This document shows positions 44,096 to 53,647 of a stretch of 64,000 bases of DNA, in pieces. Position 1 is the stretch's first letter; every line of letters begins with the position of its first letter. Source of the stretch: Aquabacterium humicola. Its GTDB lineage: Bacteria > Pseudomonadota > Gammaproteobacteria > Burkholderiales > Burkholderiaceae_C. Position numbers and translations under genes: made by a program. The stretch covers positions 248,001 to 312,000 of the forward strand of contig NZ_JARGNB010000007.1 of the NCBI RefSeq assembly GCF_030167915.1, read 5' to 3'. Below the pieces are notes generated by a model. That model was given only the letters and a program-made list of their open reading frames with translations. It was not told where the DNA came from and ran no database searches.

Positions 44096-46246
44096 ATGTC
44101 CAGCCTCCCTTCCCATGCCGTGATCCGCGAAGTCGGCCTGCGCGACGGCCTGCAGAGCATCGCGACGATCCTGCCCACGGCCTCGAAGCGCGACTGGATA
44201 CGGGCCGCCTACGACGCCGGCCAGCGCGAGATCGAAGTCGGCTCCTTCGTGCCGGCCAGGCTGCTGCCGCAGCTGGCCGACACCGCCGAGCTGGTGGCCT
44301 ACGCGAAGACGTTGCCGGGGCTGTTCACCTCGGTACTGGTGCCGAACCTGAAGGGCGCCGAACGCGCGCTGGAGGCCCGCGCCGACCTGATGCTGGTGCC
44401 GCTGTCGGCCAGCCACGCGCACAGCCTCGCGAACCTGCGCAGGACGCCCGACGAGGTGGTGACCGAGGTCGCGCGCATGCGGGCACTGCGCGACGCCTCG
44501 GGCGCGAAGACGCTGATCGAAGGCGGCGTCGGCACGGCCTTCGGCTGCACGCTGCAGGGCGAGGTCAAGCCGGCCGAGGTGCTGCGCCTGCTGCAGGCGC
44601 TGCTCGACGCCGGCGCCGACCGCGTCAGCCTGGCCGACACCGTCGGCTACGCGAACCCGGCGGCGGTGGAGGCGCTGTTCGAGCAGGCCCGCCGCACCGC
44701 CGGCGAGCGCTTCTGGTGCGGCCACTTCCACGATACGCGCGGCCTCGCGCTGGCCAACGTCACCGCGGCGCTGCGCACCGGGGTCACGCGGTTCGACGCC
44801 ACGCTGGGCGGCATCGGCGGCTGCCCGCATGCGCCGGGCGCCAGCGGCAACGCGGCCAGCGAGGACCTGGCCTTCCTGCTCGAGGACATGGGCATCGCGA
44901 CCGGCATCGACGTCGACGCGCTGCTGGCGCTGCGCGCACGGCTGGCGCACTGGCTGCCGGGCGAGCAGTTGCACGGCACGCTGGCCTGCGCCGGCTTGCC
45001 GAAGACCTTCCGGCCGGCCGCGCCCGTGTCGTCGTCGTCCACCCGGCCCGCGACCGGCGTGGGCGACGCCGGCGCGCTGCCGCTTGCCGTGAACGGGGGA
45101 GCCGGCGCGCTGCCGCTTGCCGGCGTGCGCGTGATCGAGTTCTCCCACATGGTGATGGGCCCGACTTGCGGGATGATCCTCGCCGACCTCGGCGCGGAGG
45201 TCATCAAGGTCGAGCCGCCCGGCGGCGACAAGACGCGCACCTTGCCGGGCCTGGGCATCGGCTTCTTCCGCACCTTCAACCGCAACAAGAAGAGCGTGGT
45301 GCTGGACATCCAGACGGCCGAGGGCCGCGCAGATGCCCAGGCGCTGATCGCCACCGCCGACGTCGTGCTGGAGAACTTCCGGCCCGGGCTGATGGCCTCG
45401 CTGGGGCTGGACCACGCGTCGCTCGCGCAGCGTTTCCCGCGCCTCGTCTACGTGTCGCACAAGGGCTTCCTGCCGGGGCCGTACGAGAAGCGCCTGGCGC
45501 TCGACGAGGTGGTGCAGATGATGGGCGGCCTGTCGTACATGACCGGCCCGCCCGGGCGGCCGTTGCGCGCCGGCACCTCGGTCAACGACATCATGGGCGG
45601 CATGTTCGGCGCCATCGGCGTGCTGGCCGCGCTGCGCGAGCGCGAAGCCAACGGTCGCGGCCAGGAAGTGCAGAGCGCGCTGTTCGAGAACTGCGTCTTC
45701 CTGTCGGCGCAGCACATGCAGCAGTTCCTGATGACCGGCGAAGCGCCGCCGCCGATGCCCTCGCGCGTATCCGCGTGGAGCGTCTACGACGTCTTCACGC
45801 TGGCCGACGGCGAGCAGCTGTTCATCGGCGCGGTGAGCGACAAGCAGTTCCTGACCCTGTGCCGCGTGCTCGACGCCGCCGCGCTCGCCGCCGAGCCGGC
45901 CTTCGCCGACAACGCGCGCCGCGTCGCGGTGCGGCCCGAGCTGCTGAAACGCCTCGGCGAGATCCTGCTGCGGCACCACGTGCAGGACCTGATGCCGAAA
46001 CTGGAGGCCGCGGGCATTCCGTATGCCCCGATCATGCGGCCCGAACAGCTGGTCGACGACCCGCACCTGAAGGCCAGCAGTGGCCTGGTGCCGATGGCCA
46101 CCGAGGACGGCGGCACCACCGACGTCGTGCTGCTGCCGCTGACCTTGGGCGGGCGCCGGCTCGGCGTGCAGCGGCCGCTGCCGAAGGCCGGCGAGCACCA
46201 GGACGAGGTGTTCGGTGCGCTGCGCCGCGCCGGTCAGCCGGGCTGA
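44096..46246 (+). CDS. Fused HMG-CoA-lyase-like and class III CoA-transferase
   Basis: One 716-residue frame joins two enzyme families. Residues 5-300 are an HMG-CoA-lyase-like TIM barrel with [10 protein letters not shown], the metal pair in [13 protein letters not shown] and the catalytic-cysteine loop [17 protein letters not shown]. After a linker, residues about 342-700 form a CaiB/BaiF CoA-transferase ([43 protein letters not shown], the NDIMGG aspartate). The pair could activate a 3-hydroxy-3-methyl-type acid to its CoA ester and cleave it to acetyl-CoA or pyruvate plus a keto acid, all on one chain. The linker holds an in-frame 33-bp tandem duplication (GAGALPLA twice). The upstream LysR gene is divergent and hppD follows. 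The substrate is unknown. Confidence 0.9.
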   Translation: MSSLPSHAVIREVGLRDGLQSIATILPTASKRDWIRAAYDAGQREIEVGSFVPARLLPQLADTAELVAYAKTLPGLFTSVLVPNLKGAERALEARADLMLVPLSASHAHSLANLRRTPDEVVTEVARMRALRDASGAKTLIEGGVGTAFGCTLQGEVKPAEVLRLLQALLDAGADRVSLADTVGYANPAAVEALFEQARRTAGERFWCGHFHDTRGLALANVTAALRTGVTRFDATLGGIGGCPHAPGASGNAASEDLAFLLEDMGIATGIDVDALLALRARLAHWLPGEQLHGTLACAGLPKTFRPAAPVSSSSTRPATGVGDAGALPLAVNGGAGALPLAGVRVIEFSHMVMGPTCGMILADLGAEVIKVEPPGGDKTRTLPGLGIGFFRTFNRNKKSVVLDIQTAEGRADAQALIATADVVLENFRPGLMASLGLDHASLAQRFPRLVYVSHKGFLPGPYEKRLALDEVVQMMGGLSYMTGPPGRPLRAGTSVNDIMGGMFGAIGVLAALREREANGRGQEVQSALFENCVFLSAQHMQQFLMTGEAPPPMPSRVSAWSVYDVFTLADGEQLFIGAVSDKQFLTLCRVLDAAALAAEPAFADNARRVAVRPELLKRLGEILLRHHVQDLMPKLEAAGIPYAPIMRPEQLVDDPHLKASSGLVPMATEDGGTTDVVLLPLTLGGRRLGVQRPLPKAGEHQDEVFGALRRAGQPG
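45068..45122 (+). repeat. 33-bp in-frame tandem duplication in the fusion linker
   Basis: A 22-base sequence starting GCCGGCGCGCTGC occurs at 45068-45089 and again at 45101-45122, spaced 33 bases, encoding GAGALPLA twice. The second copy runs directly into the first strand of the CoA-transferase domain, so the duplication marks the joint of the two domains. Confidence 0.85.
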
Positions 46247-46329
46247 GTGACCGGGGCACGCTGGTCAAACGGCCCGAGCCGCGCCAACATCGAGCCATCG
46301 CCCGGCGCACGAACCTTCAGGAGACCACC

Positions 46330-47406
46330 ATGGCCGACCTCTTCGACAACCCGATGGGGCTGATGGGCTTCGAGTTCGTCGAGTTCGCGTCGCCGACGCC
46401 GAATACGCTGGAGCCGGTGCTCGAGCAGCTGGGCTTCTCGCCGGTGGCCAGGCACCGCTCGAAGGACGTGGTGCTGTACCGCCAGGGCGACATCAACTTC
46501 ATCGTCAACCGCGAGCCGCACAGCATGGCCGCGTACTTTGCCGCCGAGCACGGGCCCTCGGCCTGCGGCCTGGCGTTCCGCGTGCGGGACTCGCACAAGG
46601 CCTATGCACGCGCGCTGGAGCTCGGCGCGCAGCCGATCGAGATTCCCACCGGGCCGATGGAGCTGCGGCTGCCGGCGGTCAAGGGCATCGGCGGCGCGCC
46701 GCTGTACCTGATCGACCGGTTCGAGGAAGGCCGGTCGATCTACGACATCGACTTCGAATGGATTCCCGGTGCCGATCGCCACCCGGTGGGCCATGGCCTG
46801 AAGATCGTCGACCATCTGACGCACAACGTCTACCGCGGCCGCATGTCCTACTGGTCGGCGTTCTACGAGAAGCTCTTCAACTTCCGCGAGATCCGCTACT
46901 TCGACATCCAGGGCGAATACACCGGGCTGACCTCGAAGGCGATGACCGCGCCCGACGGCCGCATCCGCATTCCCCTGAACGAGGAATCCAAGAAGGGCTC
47001 CGGCCAGATCGAGGAATTCCTGATGCAGTTCAACGGCGAGGGCATCCAGCACATCGCGCTGCTGACCGACGACCTGATCGCCACGATCGACCGCCTCGCG
47101 CTCGCCGGCGTGCCGCTGATGGCCGCTCCGAATGACGTCTATTACGAAATGCTCGACGAGCGCCTGCCGGGCCACGGCCAGCCGATCGCCGAGCTGAAGA
47201 CGCGCGGCATCCTGCTCGACGGATCGACCGCCGGTGGCCAGAAGCGCCTGCTGCTGCAGATCTTCTCGCAGGCGCTGCTCGGCCCGGTGTTCTTCGAGTT
47301 CATCCAGCGCCGCGGCGACGAGGGCTTCGGCGAGGGCAACTTCAAGGCGCTGTTCGAATCGATCGAACGCGACCAGGTGCGGCGCGGCGTGCTGGGCACC
47401 GCCTGA
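46330..47406 (+). CDS. hppD: 4-hydroxyphenylpyruvate dioxygenase
   Basis: This 358-residue enzyme converts 4-hydroxyphenylpyruvate to homogentisate in tyrosine breakdown. It has two vicinal-oxygen-chelate domains. The iron ligands of the C-terminal half are visible: VDHLTHNV (His), [11 protein letters not shown] (His) and the final FFEFIQRRG (Glu), the 2-His-1-carboxylate set. The length is normal. AGGAG is placed before ATG 46330. It is about 80 bases after the fused CoA enzyme. No homogentisate dioxygenase is in this window, so downstream genes of the pathway lie elsewhere. Confidence 0.95.
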   Translation: MADLFDNPMGLMGFEFVEFASPTPNTLEPVLEQLGFSPVARHRSKDVVLYRQGDINFIVNREPHSMAAYFAAEHGPSACGLAFRVRDSHKAYARALELGAQPIEIPTGPMELRLPAVKGIGGAPLYLIDRFEEGRSIYDIDFEWIPGADRHPVGHGLKIVDHLTHNVYRGRMSYWSAFYEKLFNFREIRYFDIQGEYTGLTSKAMTAPDGRIRIPLNEESKKGSGQIEEFLMQFNGEGIQHIALLTDDLIATIDRLALAGVPLMAAPNDVYYEMLDERLPGHGQPIAELKTRGILLDGSTAGGQKRLLLQIFSQALLGPVFFEFIQRRGDEGFGEGNFKALFESIERDQVRRGVLGTA

Positions 47407-47408
47407 CC

Positions 47409-47451
47409 AACGGGCGGACGCTGCGTGGCGGCCCGCCCGCGGGCGCCCGTT
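47409..47451 (+). terminator. Hairpin after hppD, possible terminator
   Basis: AACGGGCG (47409-47416) and CGCCCGTT (47444-47451) are perfect 8-bp arms bracketing further GC-rich inner pairing, directly after the hppD stop. No T tract follows, so termination is only plausible. Confidence 0.4.
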
Positions 47452-47605
47452 CGAAGGGGGATGCGCGCATCGCTGTAAGCGCAGCGGGCCCGGCGCGACG
47501 AAGTTCCTGACGCGGGCTGTCACGAGCGGCCCCCGTGTTTCGTCTTGACAGCAGGAGCGGCCGCATGGGGCGGCCGCCCGGTTTCGAGACCCAGGGACCC
47601 TGCCG

Positions 47606-48055
47606 ATGACCACCCGTACCGCCCGCATTCCGTACTTCCAGCTCGCGCCGAAGGCGTTCCAGAACCTGCTTGCGCTGTCCAATTCGCTGCGCAAGGACCT
47701 GCTCGGCCCCCGGCTCGTCGAGCTGGTGCTGCTGCGCCTGTCGCAGATCAACGGCTGCGCCTACTGCATGGACATGCACTGGCGCGAGCTCATCAAGCAG
47801 GACATGGCGCCGCGCGAGATCAACGCGCTGGCCGGCTGGCGCGAGGCGCCGTTCTTCACCGATCGCGAACGCGCCGCGCTGCGCTGGGCCGAGCTCGTCA
47901 ACGCGCTGCCCGCGGGTGATGCAAGCGACGAGGAATTCGCCGCCTTGCGCGCACACTTCAGCGACGAGGAGATCGCCGAGCTCGGCTTCGTGATCGTCAC
48001 GATCCGCGCCTGGAACTCGCTGAACGCGAGCCTGCGCCATCCGATGCCGGCCTGA
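47606..48055 (+). CDS. Carboxymuconolactone decarboxylase / AhpD-like protein
   Basis: This 149-residue helical protein of the CMD/AhpD family has the redox pair in LSQINGCAYCMDMHW (CxxC, about residue 51) and the following histidine. Family members are alkylhydroperoxidase-type thiol peroxidases or decarboxylases. The CxxCxxxH form supports the peroxidase-like group. The start is ATG 47606. It stands between hppD and the kinase gene. It may be expressed independently. Confidence 0.87.
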   Translation: MTTRTARIPYFQLAPKAFQNLLALSNSLRKDLLGPRLVELVLLRLSQINGCAYCMDMHWRELIKQDMAPREINALAGWREAPFFTDRERAALRWAELVNALPAGDASDEEFAALRAHFSDEEIAELGFVIVTIRAWNSLNASLRHPMPA

Positions 48056-48123
48056 GCGCCTGCGACGCACCGCGCGGTCCGGGGGTCGCTCGCCGGCGGG
48101 CGCTGTCCGTATAGTCGGTCGAC

Positions 48124-51100
48124 ATGGCCGACGACGAACGCACGATCGGCGTCCACGGCTCGTCAGCCGCGCCGGAACGCCTGCTGCAGTATACGCAGCT
48201 GCGCGCCGTCGGCCACGGCGGCATGGGCGTCGTCTACCAGGCGCGCGACGTCGACCTCGACCGGCCGGTGGCGATCAAGCTGCTGCATGGCGCCGCCGGC
48301 GGCGCCGACCCGACGCTGGTCGAGCGCCTGCTGCGCGAGGCGCGCAGCGCGGCGCAGCTGATCCATCCGAACGTCGCGCTGGTCTACCAGGTCGGGCGGC
48401 AGGACGGGCTGACCTTCATCGTGATGGAGTGGCTCGACGGCGGCGACCTCGCGCAGGTGCTGCGCGAGCGTGGCGCGCTGCCGTGGCGCGAAGCCGTCGC
48501 CGCGCTGCGCGATGCGGCCGCGGGGCTCGCCGCAGCCCATGCGGCCGGCCTGGTGCACCGCGACGTCAAGCCGTCGAACCTGATGCGCACGGCGGCCGGC
48601 CAGGTCAAGCTGGTCGACTTCGGCCTCGCGCGGCTGCACGAGGCGCCGTCTGACCTGACGCAGGCCGGCGCGCTGCTCGGCACGCCGGCCTACCTGTCGC
48701 CCGAGCAGTGCATGGGCGAGGCCGCGACGCCGCTGTCGGACGTCTACGCCCTCGGCTGCACCGCCTTCCAACTGCTGACCGGCCGTGCGCCGTTCGCGGC
48801 GGCGAACGGCGCCGCGGTGCTCTACGGCCACCTGAACAAGCCCTTGCCCGATGCACGCAGCTTCGCGCCCGACCTGCCCGACGCGCTGCTGGCGCTGCTG
48901 GAGCGCCTGTGCGCGAAGGACCCGGCGGCACGCCCGGCGAGCGCCGTGGCCGTGCGCGACGCGTTCGACGCGCTGCTCGGCGCGGGACCCGCTGCGGTGG
49001 CGCCGCCGACCCCGCGCAGCAGCGGCAACCTCGCGCTCGACGCCACGTCCTTCATCGGCCGCGAGCGCGACAGTGCGGCGATCGCCGCGTCGCTGCAGCA
49101 GGCGCGCCTGGTCACGCTCACCGGCCCGGGCGGCACCGGCAAGACGCGGCTCTCGCACCACGTCGCGCGCCGGCTGGCCCACGGCTTCTCCGATGGCGTC
49201 TGGTTGATCGAGCTCGCGCCCTTGCCGGCCGAGGCCGGCGAAGCCGCGCTGCTGGACGCGCTGGCCGAGGCGATGGGCCTGCGCGAGGCCGGCGGCGGCG
49301 CCGCGGTGGCCCAGGCGCTGATCGACCAGCTGCGCGCGCGCGAGGCGCTGCTGCTGCTCGACAACTGCGAACACGTGATCGAGGCGGCCGCCGCGCTGGC
49401 GCGTCGCATCGTCGAACGTTGCGAGCGCGTGCGCGTGCTGGCCACCAGCCGCCAGCCGCTGGGCGTGCCGGGCGAGCAGGTGGTCGCGGTGCCGCCGCTG
49501 CCGACCGGCGACGAACGGGCCAGCGTCAACGAGCTGGCCGAGGTCGATGCGGTGCGCCTGTTCGTCGAACGCGCCGCGGCGGTGCGCCCGGGCTTCATGC
49601 TGAGCACCGACAACGCGGCCGCGGTGGCGCAGATCTGCCGCCGCCTCGACGGCATCCCGCTGGCGATCGAGCTCGCGGCGGCGCGGGTGAAGCTGCTGAC
49701 GCCGCCGCAGATCGCCGCGCGCCTGGCCGATGCGTTCAAGCTGCTCGCCGGCGGCCAGCGCACGCTGCTGCCGCGGCAGCAGACGCTGCGGGCACTGATC
49801 GACTGGAGCTGGGACCTGCTCGTTGCGTGCGAGCAGCGCCTGTTCGCCCGGCTGGCGGTCTTCGCCGGCGACTTCTCGCTCGACGCGGCCGAGGCCGTGC
49901 TGCCGGACGACGCCGATGCGCCGGCGCTCGACGTGCTGGAGGGCCTGGCCAGCCTGGTCGACAAGTCGCTGGTCGTCGCGCACGAACGCCCCGGCCCGGG
50001 CGGCGGCGAGATGCGCTACCGGCTGCTCGAGACGATGCGCCAGTACGCCGCCGAGAAACTCGGCGCCACTGGCGAAGCCGCGGCGCTGCAGCAGCGCCAC
50101 GCGGTCTTCTACCTCGTGCTCGCCGTCTCGACGGTTGCCGGCCTGCACGGCAGCGACCATGCGGCGGCCGACGCGCGTCTGCAGCTGGAGCACGACAACA
50201 TGCGCGCGGCGCTCGATGCCGCCGGCGCCGCGCGCTGGTTCGACATCGCGCTGCCGGGCGCGAAGGCGCTGGCCGAATGGTGGTTCGCGCACGGCGTGCT
50301 GGCCGACGGCGTCGCGCGGCTGGAGTGGCTCATCGCGCAGGACCCGCCCGACGGCATCGCGCTCGCCGAGCTGCTGCAGCCCGCCGGCCGCCTGGCGATG
50401 TTCCTCGGCCGCCATGCGCTGGCGCGCGCCTGGTTCGAGCGCGGCCTGCCGCTGGCCCGCGCGGCCGGGGAGCGTGCGCTCGAGGCCCGATTGCTGGGCG
50501 GCCTCGGTTCGGTGGCGACGTTGCGCGGCGAGCTGCCCACGGCGCGCCGGTGCTTCGCCGATGCGCTGGCGCTGTGCTCGGTGCTCGGCGACCTGGCCGA
50601 GCGCGCAAAGGCGCACAACAACCTGGGCATGGTGCTCAACGACATGGGCGACGTCGCCGGCGCGCGCGAGCACCTCACCGCGGCGCTGCAGCTGCACCGC
50701 GCCTCGAAGCGCCCGGTGGACCTCGCCAACGGCCTGCTGAGCCTGGCCGAGCTCGAGCAGGCGGATGGCCAGGCGGCGCAGGCGCAGCCGCTGTTCGAGT
50801 CCTCGCTGAACCTGTTTGCCTCGCTGGGCGACGAGTGGTCCGCCGCCTATGCGCGAGACGGGCTCGGCCGCTGCGCGCTGCGCGCCGGCGACCTGGACAC
50901 CGCGCGGGCGCACTTCGAGCAGGCGCTTGCCGCGCTGCGCCGGGCCGGCGACCAGGGCGCGATCGCCGACCAGCTCGACCACCTCGCGCAGGTCGCGCTG
51001 CTCGAGGCGCGGCCGGAGTCCGCCGCGCGGCATGCGCGCGAGGGCCTCGCGCTGCGGCTGGCGCTGGACAACCCGGCCGCGGTCGCCGCGTCGCTGCAGA

Positions 51101-51345
51101 CCTGTGCCGCGCTGCATGCGCCGACGGACCCCGTGCGCGGCGCGCGCCTGCTCGGCGCGATGGACGTGCTGCAGCGCGCCGCGCAGGCGGTGCCGAATGC
51201 AGTGCGCATGCAGCGGCTGTCGGCGCTGTGCGCGCAGCTGGCAGGGCGCCTGGGCGACGAGACCTTCGCGCGCCTGCGGGCCGATGGCGCGCGCGAAGAT
51301 CCGCTGGTGCTCGCGCGGGCCGAAGCGCGCGGCGAAACCACGTAG
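48124..51345 (+). CDS. Ser/Thr protein kinase - STAND ATPase - TPR protein
   Basis: This 1073-residue protein joins three modules. A eukaryote-like Ser/Thr kinase lies at residues about 22-290: GHGGMGVVY glycine loop, VAIKLL lysine, HRDVKPSNL catalytic loop near 145 and DFGLA near 165. A STAND/AAA-type ATPase as in MalT/AfsR-like regulators follows (TGPGGTGKTR near 333, LLLLDNCEHVIEA, VLATSRQPLGVPGE, LPLAIELAAARV). Then come tetratricopeptide-like repeats (about 640-1010; HNNLGMVLNDMGDVAGAREHLTAAL). No DNA-binding domain or transmembrane segment is seen, so it should be a cytoplasmic signalling hub. Substrates and signals are unknown. ATG 48124 sits close to the AhpD-like gene upstream. Confidence 0.9.
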   Translation: MADDERTIGVHGSSAAPERLLQYTQLRAVGHGGMGVVYQARDVDLDRPVAIKLLHGAAGGADPTLVERLLREARSAAQLIHPNVALVYQVGRQDGLTFIVMEWLDGGDLAQVLRERGALPWREAVAALRDAAAGLAAAHAAGLVHRDVKPSNLMRTAAGQVKLVDFGLARLHEAPSDLTQAGALLGTPAYLSPEQCMGEAATPLSDVYALGCTAFQLLTGRAPFAAANGAAVLYGHLNKPLPDARSFAPDLPDALLALLERLCAKDPAARPASAVAVRDAFDALLGAGPAAVAPPTPRSSGNLALDATSFIGRERDSAAIAASLQQARLVTLTGPGGTGKTRLSHHVARRLAHGFSDGVWLIELAPLPAEAGEAALLDALAEAMGLREAGGGAAVAQALIDQLRAREALLLLDNCEHVIEAAAALARRIVERCERVRVLATSRQPLGVPGEQVVAVPPLPTGDERASVNELAEVDAVRLFVERAAAVRPGFMLSTDNAAAVAQICRRLDGIPLAIELAAARVKLLTPPQIAARLADAFKLLAGGQRTLLPRQQTLRALIDWSWDLLVACEQRLFARLAVFAGDFSLDAAEAVLPDDADAPALDVLEGLASLVDKSLVVAHERPGPGGGEMRYRLLETMRQYAAEKLGATGEAAALQQRHAVFYLVLAVSTVAGLHGSDHAAADARLQLEHDNMRAALDAAGAARWFDIALPGAKALAEWWFAHGVLADGVARLEWLIAQDPPDGIALAELLQPAGRLAMFLGRHALARAWFERGLPLARAAGERALEARLLGGLGSVATLRGELPTARRCFADALALCSVLGDLAERAKAHNNLGMVLNDMGDVAGAREHLTAALQLHRASKRPVDLANGLLSLAELEQADGQAAQAQPLFESSLNLFASLGDEWSAAYARDGLGRCALRAGDLDTARAHFEQALAALRRAGDQGAIADQLDHLAQVALLEARPESAARHAREGLALRLALDNPAAVAASLQTCAALHAPTDPVRGARLLGAMDVLQRAAQAVPNAVRMQRLSALCAQLAGRLGDETFARLRADGAREDPLVLARAEARGETT

Positions 51346-51397
51346 AGTTCGGCGCTTCGCCGACCCGGTGCGCCGCGAGCGCCTTCCACTGCTGCCG

Positions 51398-52030
51398 ATG
51401 ACGACCGCACGACCCAATGCCGACATCCTGACCCTGCGCTGCCATTGCGGCCGGCTGCGTGGCCGCGTCGATGCCTCGTCATCCGGCCGGCGCCGGCCGG
51501 GCCTGCACGTGGTCTGCTACTGCGACGACTGCCGGGCCTTCGTGCGCGCGCTGAAGCGGCCCGAGCTGCTCGACCGTTTCGGCGGTTCGGCGGTCTGGCA
51601 GACCACGCCGGCGCGCATCACGCTCGACACCGGCCGCGAGCAGCTGGCCTGCCTCAAGCTCAGCGACAAGGGCATGCTGCGCTTCCACAGCGCCTGCTGC
51701 GCGACGCCGATCGGCAATGCGCTGGGCGCCGGCTGGCCCTTCGTCGGGCTGCTGCGCGCCTGCCTCGAGGTGGACGACGCGAGCGCGCAGCGCCTCTTCG
51801 GCGCGCCGACGCATGTGCACGGCCGCCTCGCGCTGGGCGATGTCTCGGCCTTCGCAGAGCCGCGCGCATCCCTGCGCACGATCGCCCGCACCGTCGGCTT
51901 CCTTCTGCGCGCGCGGCTGGCCGGTGCGCAGCGGCCGACGGCGTTCTTCGATGCCGCCGGCCGGCCGGTGGTCACGCCGCGCGTGCTGTCGGGCGCCGAG
52001 CGCGACGCGCTGCGGGCCGCGGACCGCTGA
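51398..52030 (+). CDS. GFA/DUF6151-like zinc-binding protein
   Basis: This 210-residue protein has cysteine pairs typical of the glutathione-dependent formaldehyde-activating (GFA/CENP-V) fold: LRCHCGRLRG, VCYCDDCRAFVR and HSACCATPIGN. A C-terminal half without known motifs follows. It is most like the DUF6151 group. The reaction is unknown; zinc binding is inferred from the cysteines. It starts at ATG 51398, 52 bases after the kinase/STAND stop and on the same strand, so co-transcription is possible but no functional link is evident. Confidence 0.78.
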   Translation: MTTARPNADILTLRCHCGRLRGRVDASSSGRRRPGLHVVCYCDDCRAFVRALKRPELLDRFGGSAVWQTTPARITLDTGREQLACLKLSDKGMLRFHSACCATPIGNALGAGWPFVGLLRACLEVDDASAQRLFGAPTHVHGRLALGDVSAFAEPRASLRTIARTVGFLLRARLAGAQRPTAFFDAAGRPVVTPRVLSGAERDALRAADR

Positions 52031-52042
52031 AGGCCTGGCCGC

Positions 52043-53329
52043 TTACTTCAACGCCTGGGCTTCGTCGGCCGTCGCGGCCTGCAGCTCGACGACGCGGCCG
52101 TCCGCGGCGCTGGCATCCGGCGCGCCGGCGCGCATCAGGCGGATCAGGCTGCGCTCCAGCGCCGAGCTGCTGGGGTTGCTGACGAAGACGCAGCGCTTGC
52201 CGGTGCGCTTGCAGTGGTCCTTCACGCGCCAGTAGGCGTCGTGGCTGATGCAGCCGGTCTGGCAGATCACCAGGTCGGCGGCGGCCAGCGTGGCGTCGAG
52301 CTGGGCGACCTTGCCCTCCTCGCCGCCGTCGTGGTGCAGGAAGCGGCCGCCGGTGCGCTCGATCAGGCGCCGGTAGGCCGGCACGCTGGCCGAGCGGCCG
52401 CCGACGCAGAGTACCGCGCGCTCGTGCAGCGGCGAGGCCGTCGCGGCGGCCGGGGGCGCCACGGCGTCGGGCGCCTGGAGCGCGAGCGCTTCATCCGCCC
52501 GCCGGCGCTGGCGCTCGGCGTCCTGCCGCGCCTGCAGCGCCTGGCGCTGCAGCGCGTGCACCTGCTCCGCCAGCGCGCGGTTCTCCCGGGCGAGCTCGAA
52601 GCGCGTGCGCAGCTCCGGGGCCGCGGCTTCCAGTGCCGCCAGCTGCTCGCGCAGCTGGGCGATCGTGGTGTCGCGGCCGATGAGCTCGGCACGCAGCTGC
52701 ATCGCCAGCGCATCGAGCTGCGCGATGCGGCGGGCCTGCTCGGTGGCCAGGCGCGTGGCCCGCTGCTGCACCGCGCCGAGCTCGCGTGCGAGCACCGCGT
52801 TCTCGTCGATCAGCGCATCGAAGCGCGCCGCGTCGACGCGGGTGGCCATGCCGATCTGGTGCTGCAGCATGTGCACGTCGCCGAGCACCGCATGCGCCAG
52901 CGCATCGTCGCAGCGCGCGTGCGTCATCACCGCCCAGAAGCGGCCGGCCAGGTCGGGGCCAGCGGCGGCCTCGCGCCACCACGCGGCGAGCGCGTCGGTC
53001 GTCTTCAGGGTCGCGGCGCGGCGCAGCGCAGGCGCGTGACGCCGGTCGAGCTCCTTCTGCAGGGCCTCGGCCAGCCGGGTGCGCAGCCGGCACTCGGCGA
53101 TCGCGCCGCAGTGCAGTTCGTGGTCGCCGGCCAGCGCCTGTGCGCCGGGCACTTTGTCCGTCACGCCGAGCACTTTGTCCGTCAGGCGCCTCAGCGCGCC
53201 GATCGGCAGGCACACGCCGATCACCGGGCAATGGGCATGCGAGCCGAGCTCCCACAGGCGGCGGCGGCGCGAGCCGGCGCGTACCGTCTCCGGCCGCGTC
53301 GGCTGCTGGAAGGTGTCAGCGCGCTGCAT
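52043..53329 (-). CDS. DUF2325 protein with coiled coil
   Basis: This 428-residue protein has a helical N-terminal part, a long coiled coil (about residues 165-290, rich in Glu, Arg and Ala, for example LDALAMQLRAELIGRD) and a C-terminal DUF2325 domain. The DUF2325 domain (VLCVGGRSASVPAYRRLIERTG ... ICQTGCISHDAYWRVKDHCKR) is Rossmann-like, with conserved glycine-rich and His motifs. Function of the family is unknown. A 21-bp tandem repeat near the N-terminus encodes TDKVLGV-TDKVPGA. It is convergent with the GFA-like gene, 12 bases from its stop. Confidence 0.82.
   Translation of the reverse strand: MQRADTFQQPTRPETVRAGSRRRRLWELGSHAHCPVIGVCLPIGALRRLTDKVLGVTDKVPGAQALAGDHELHCGAIAECRLRTRLAEALQKELDRRHAPALRRAATLKTTDALAAWWREAAAGPDLAGRFWAVMTHARCDDALAHAVLGDVHMLQHQIGMATRVDAARFDALIDENAVLARELGAVQQRATRLATEQARRIAQLDALAMQLRAELIGRDTTIAQLREQLAALEAAAPELRTRFELARENRALAEQVHALQRQALQARQDAERQRRRADEALALQAPDAVAPPAAATASPLHERAVLCVGGRSASVPAYRRLIERTGGRFLHHDGGEEGKVAQLDATLAAADLVICQTGCISHDAYWRVKDHCKRTGKRCVFVSNPSSSALERSLIRLMRAGAPDASAADGRVVELQAATADEAQALK
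53143..53184. repeat. 21-bp tandem repeat inside the DUF2325 gene
   Basis: Two direct copies of CGCCGRGCACTTTGTCCGTC plus A (53143-53163 and 53164-53184) differ at one base (G/A). They add seven residues in frame to the N-terminal part of the protein (V-T-D-K-V repeated). Confidence 0.85.
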
Positions 53330-53339
53330 GCCGCGGGGG

Positions 53340-53555
53340 CTACTTGGTCAGGATCAGCTTGCCGAGCGAGGTGATGCGCAGCCGGTAGATCGCGCCCAGG
53401 TGGTCGATCTCGATCTCCTGGGCGCCGGCCAGGAGGGCCGAGCTTTGCAGGCGCGCACAGGGCATGCGTCGCACCGGCGCGGGCGACGACGGGGCCGCCG
53501 CGTGGTCGCGGGACGGTGCCGGTGCGAGGGAGGCGAAACGGGGCGTGGCGTTCAT
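53340..53555 (-). CDS. hemP: HemP family hemin uptake protein
   Basis: This 71-residue protein matches the small HemP family at its C-terminus, GAIYRLRITSLGKLILTK, with a variable Ala/Pro-rich N-terminal part. HemP is required for haem-iron uptake and, in Burkholderia, influences transcription of haem genes. It lies directly downstream of a 21-bp Fur-box-like palindrome on its own strand, so iron control is likely. The ChaN-type lipoprotein, which may bind haem, is the next gene upstream on this strand. No TonB receptor is present in the window. Confidence 0.88.
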   Translation of the reverse strand: MNATPRFASLAPAPSRDHAAAPSSPAPVRRMPCARLQSSALLAGAQEIEIDHLGAIYRLRITSLGKLILTK

Positions 53556-53566
53556 GGGCCCTACTG

Positions 53567-53587
53567 TAATGCGAATCGTTCGCATTA
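53567..53587. promoter_or_regulatory. Fur-box-like palindrome upstream of hemP
   Basis: TAATGCGAA-TCG-TTCGCATTA is a perfect 9-bp inverted repeat with a 3-base centre, immediately upstream of hemP on the minus strand. It has the AT-rich dyad form of Fur sites in this group. Iron-dependent repression of hemP is inferred. Confidence 0.75.
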
Positions 53588-53647
53588 GCAAGCCGATGGA
53601 GCGTCCGCGGCCTGTTGGCGTGGTGGCCCGGACCTGCGAGGCCAGGC

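Noticed and set aside
45090-45135. Separate start of the CoA-transferase half of the fused gene
   Set aside because: GTG codons and a GGGGGAG stretch exist, but the spacing to any start is unsuitable and the frame is continuous with the lyase half.
47545-47573. TTGACA as a -35 box before the AhpD-like gene
   Set aside because: The position 17 bases downstream reads GGGCGG, with no -10 element at any usual spacing.
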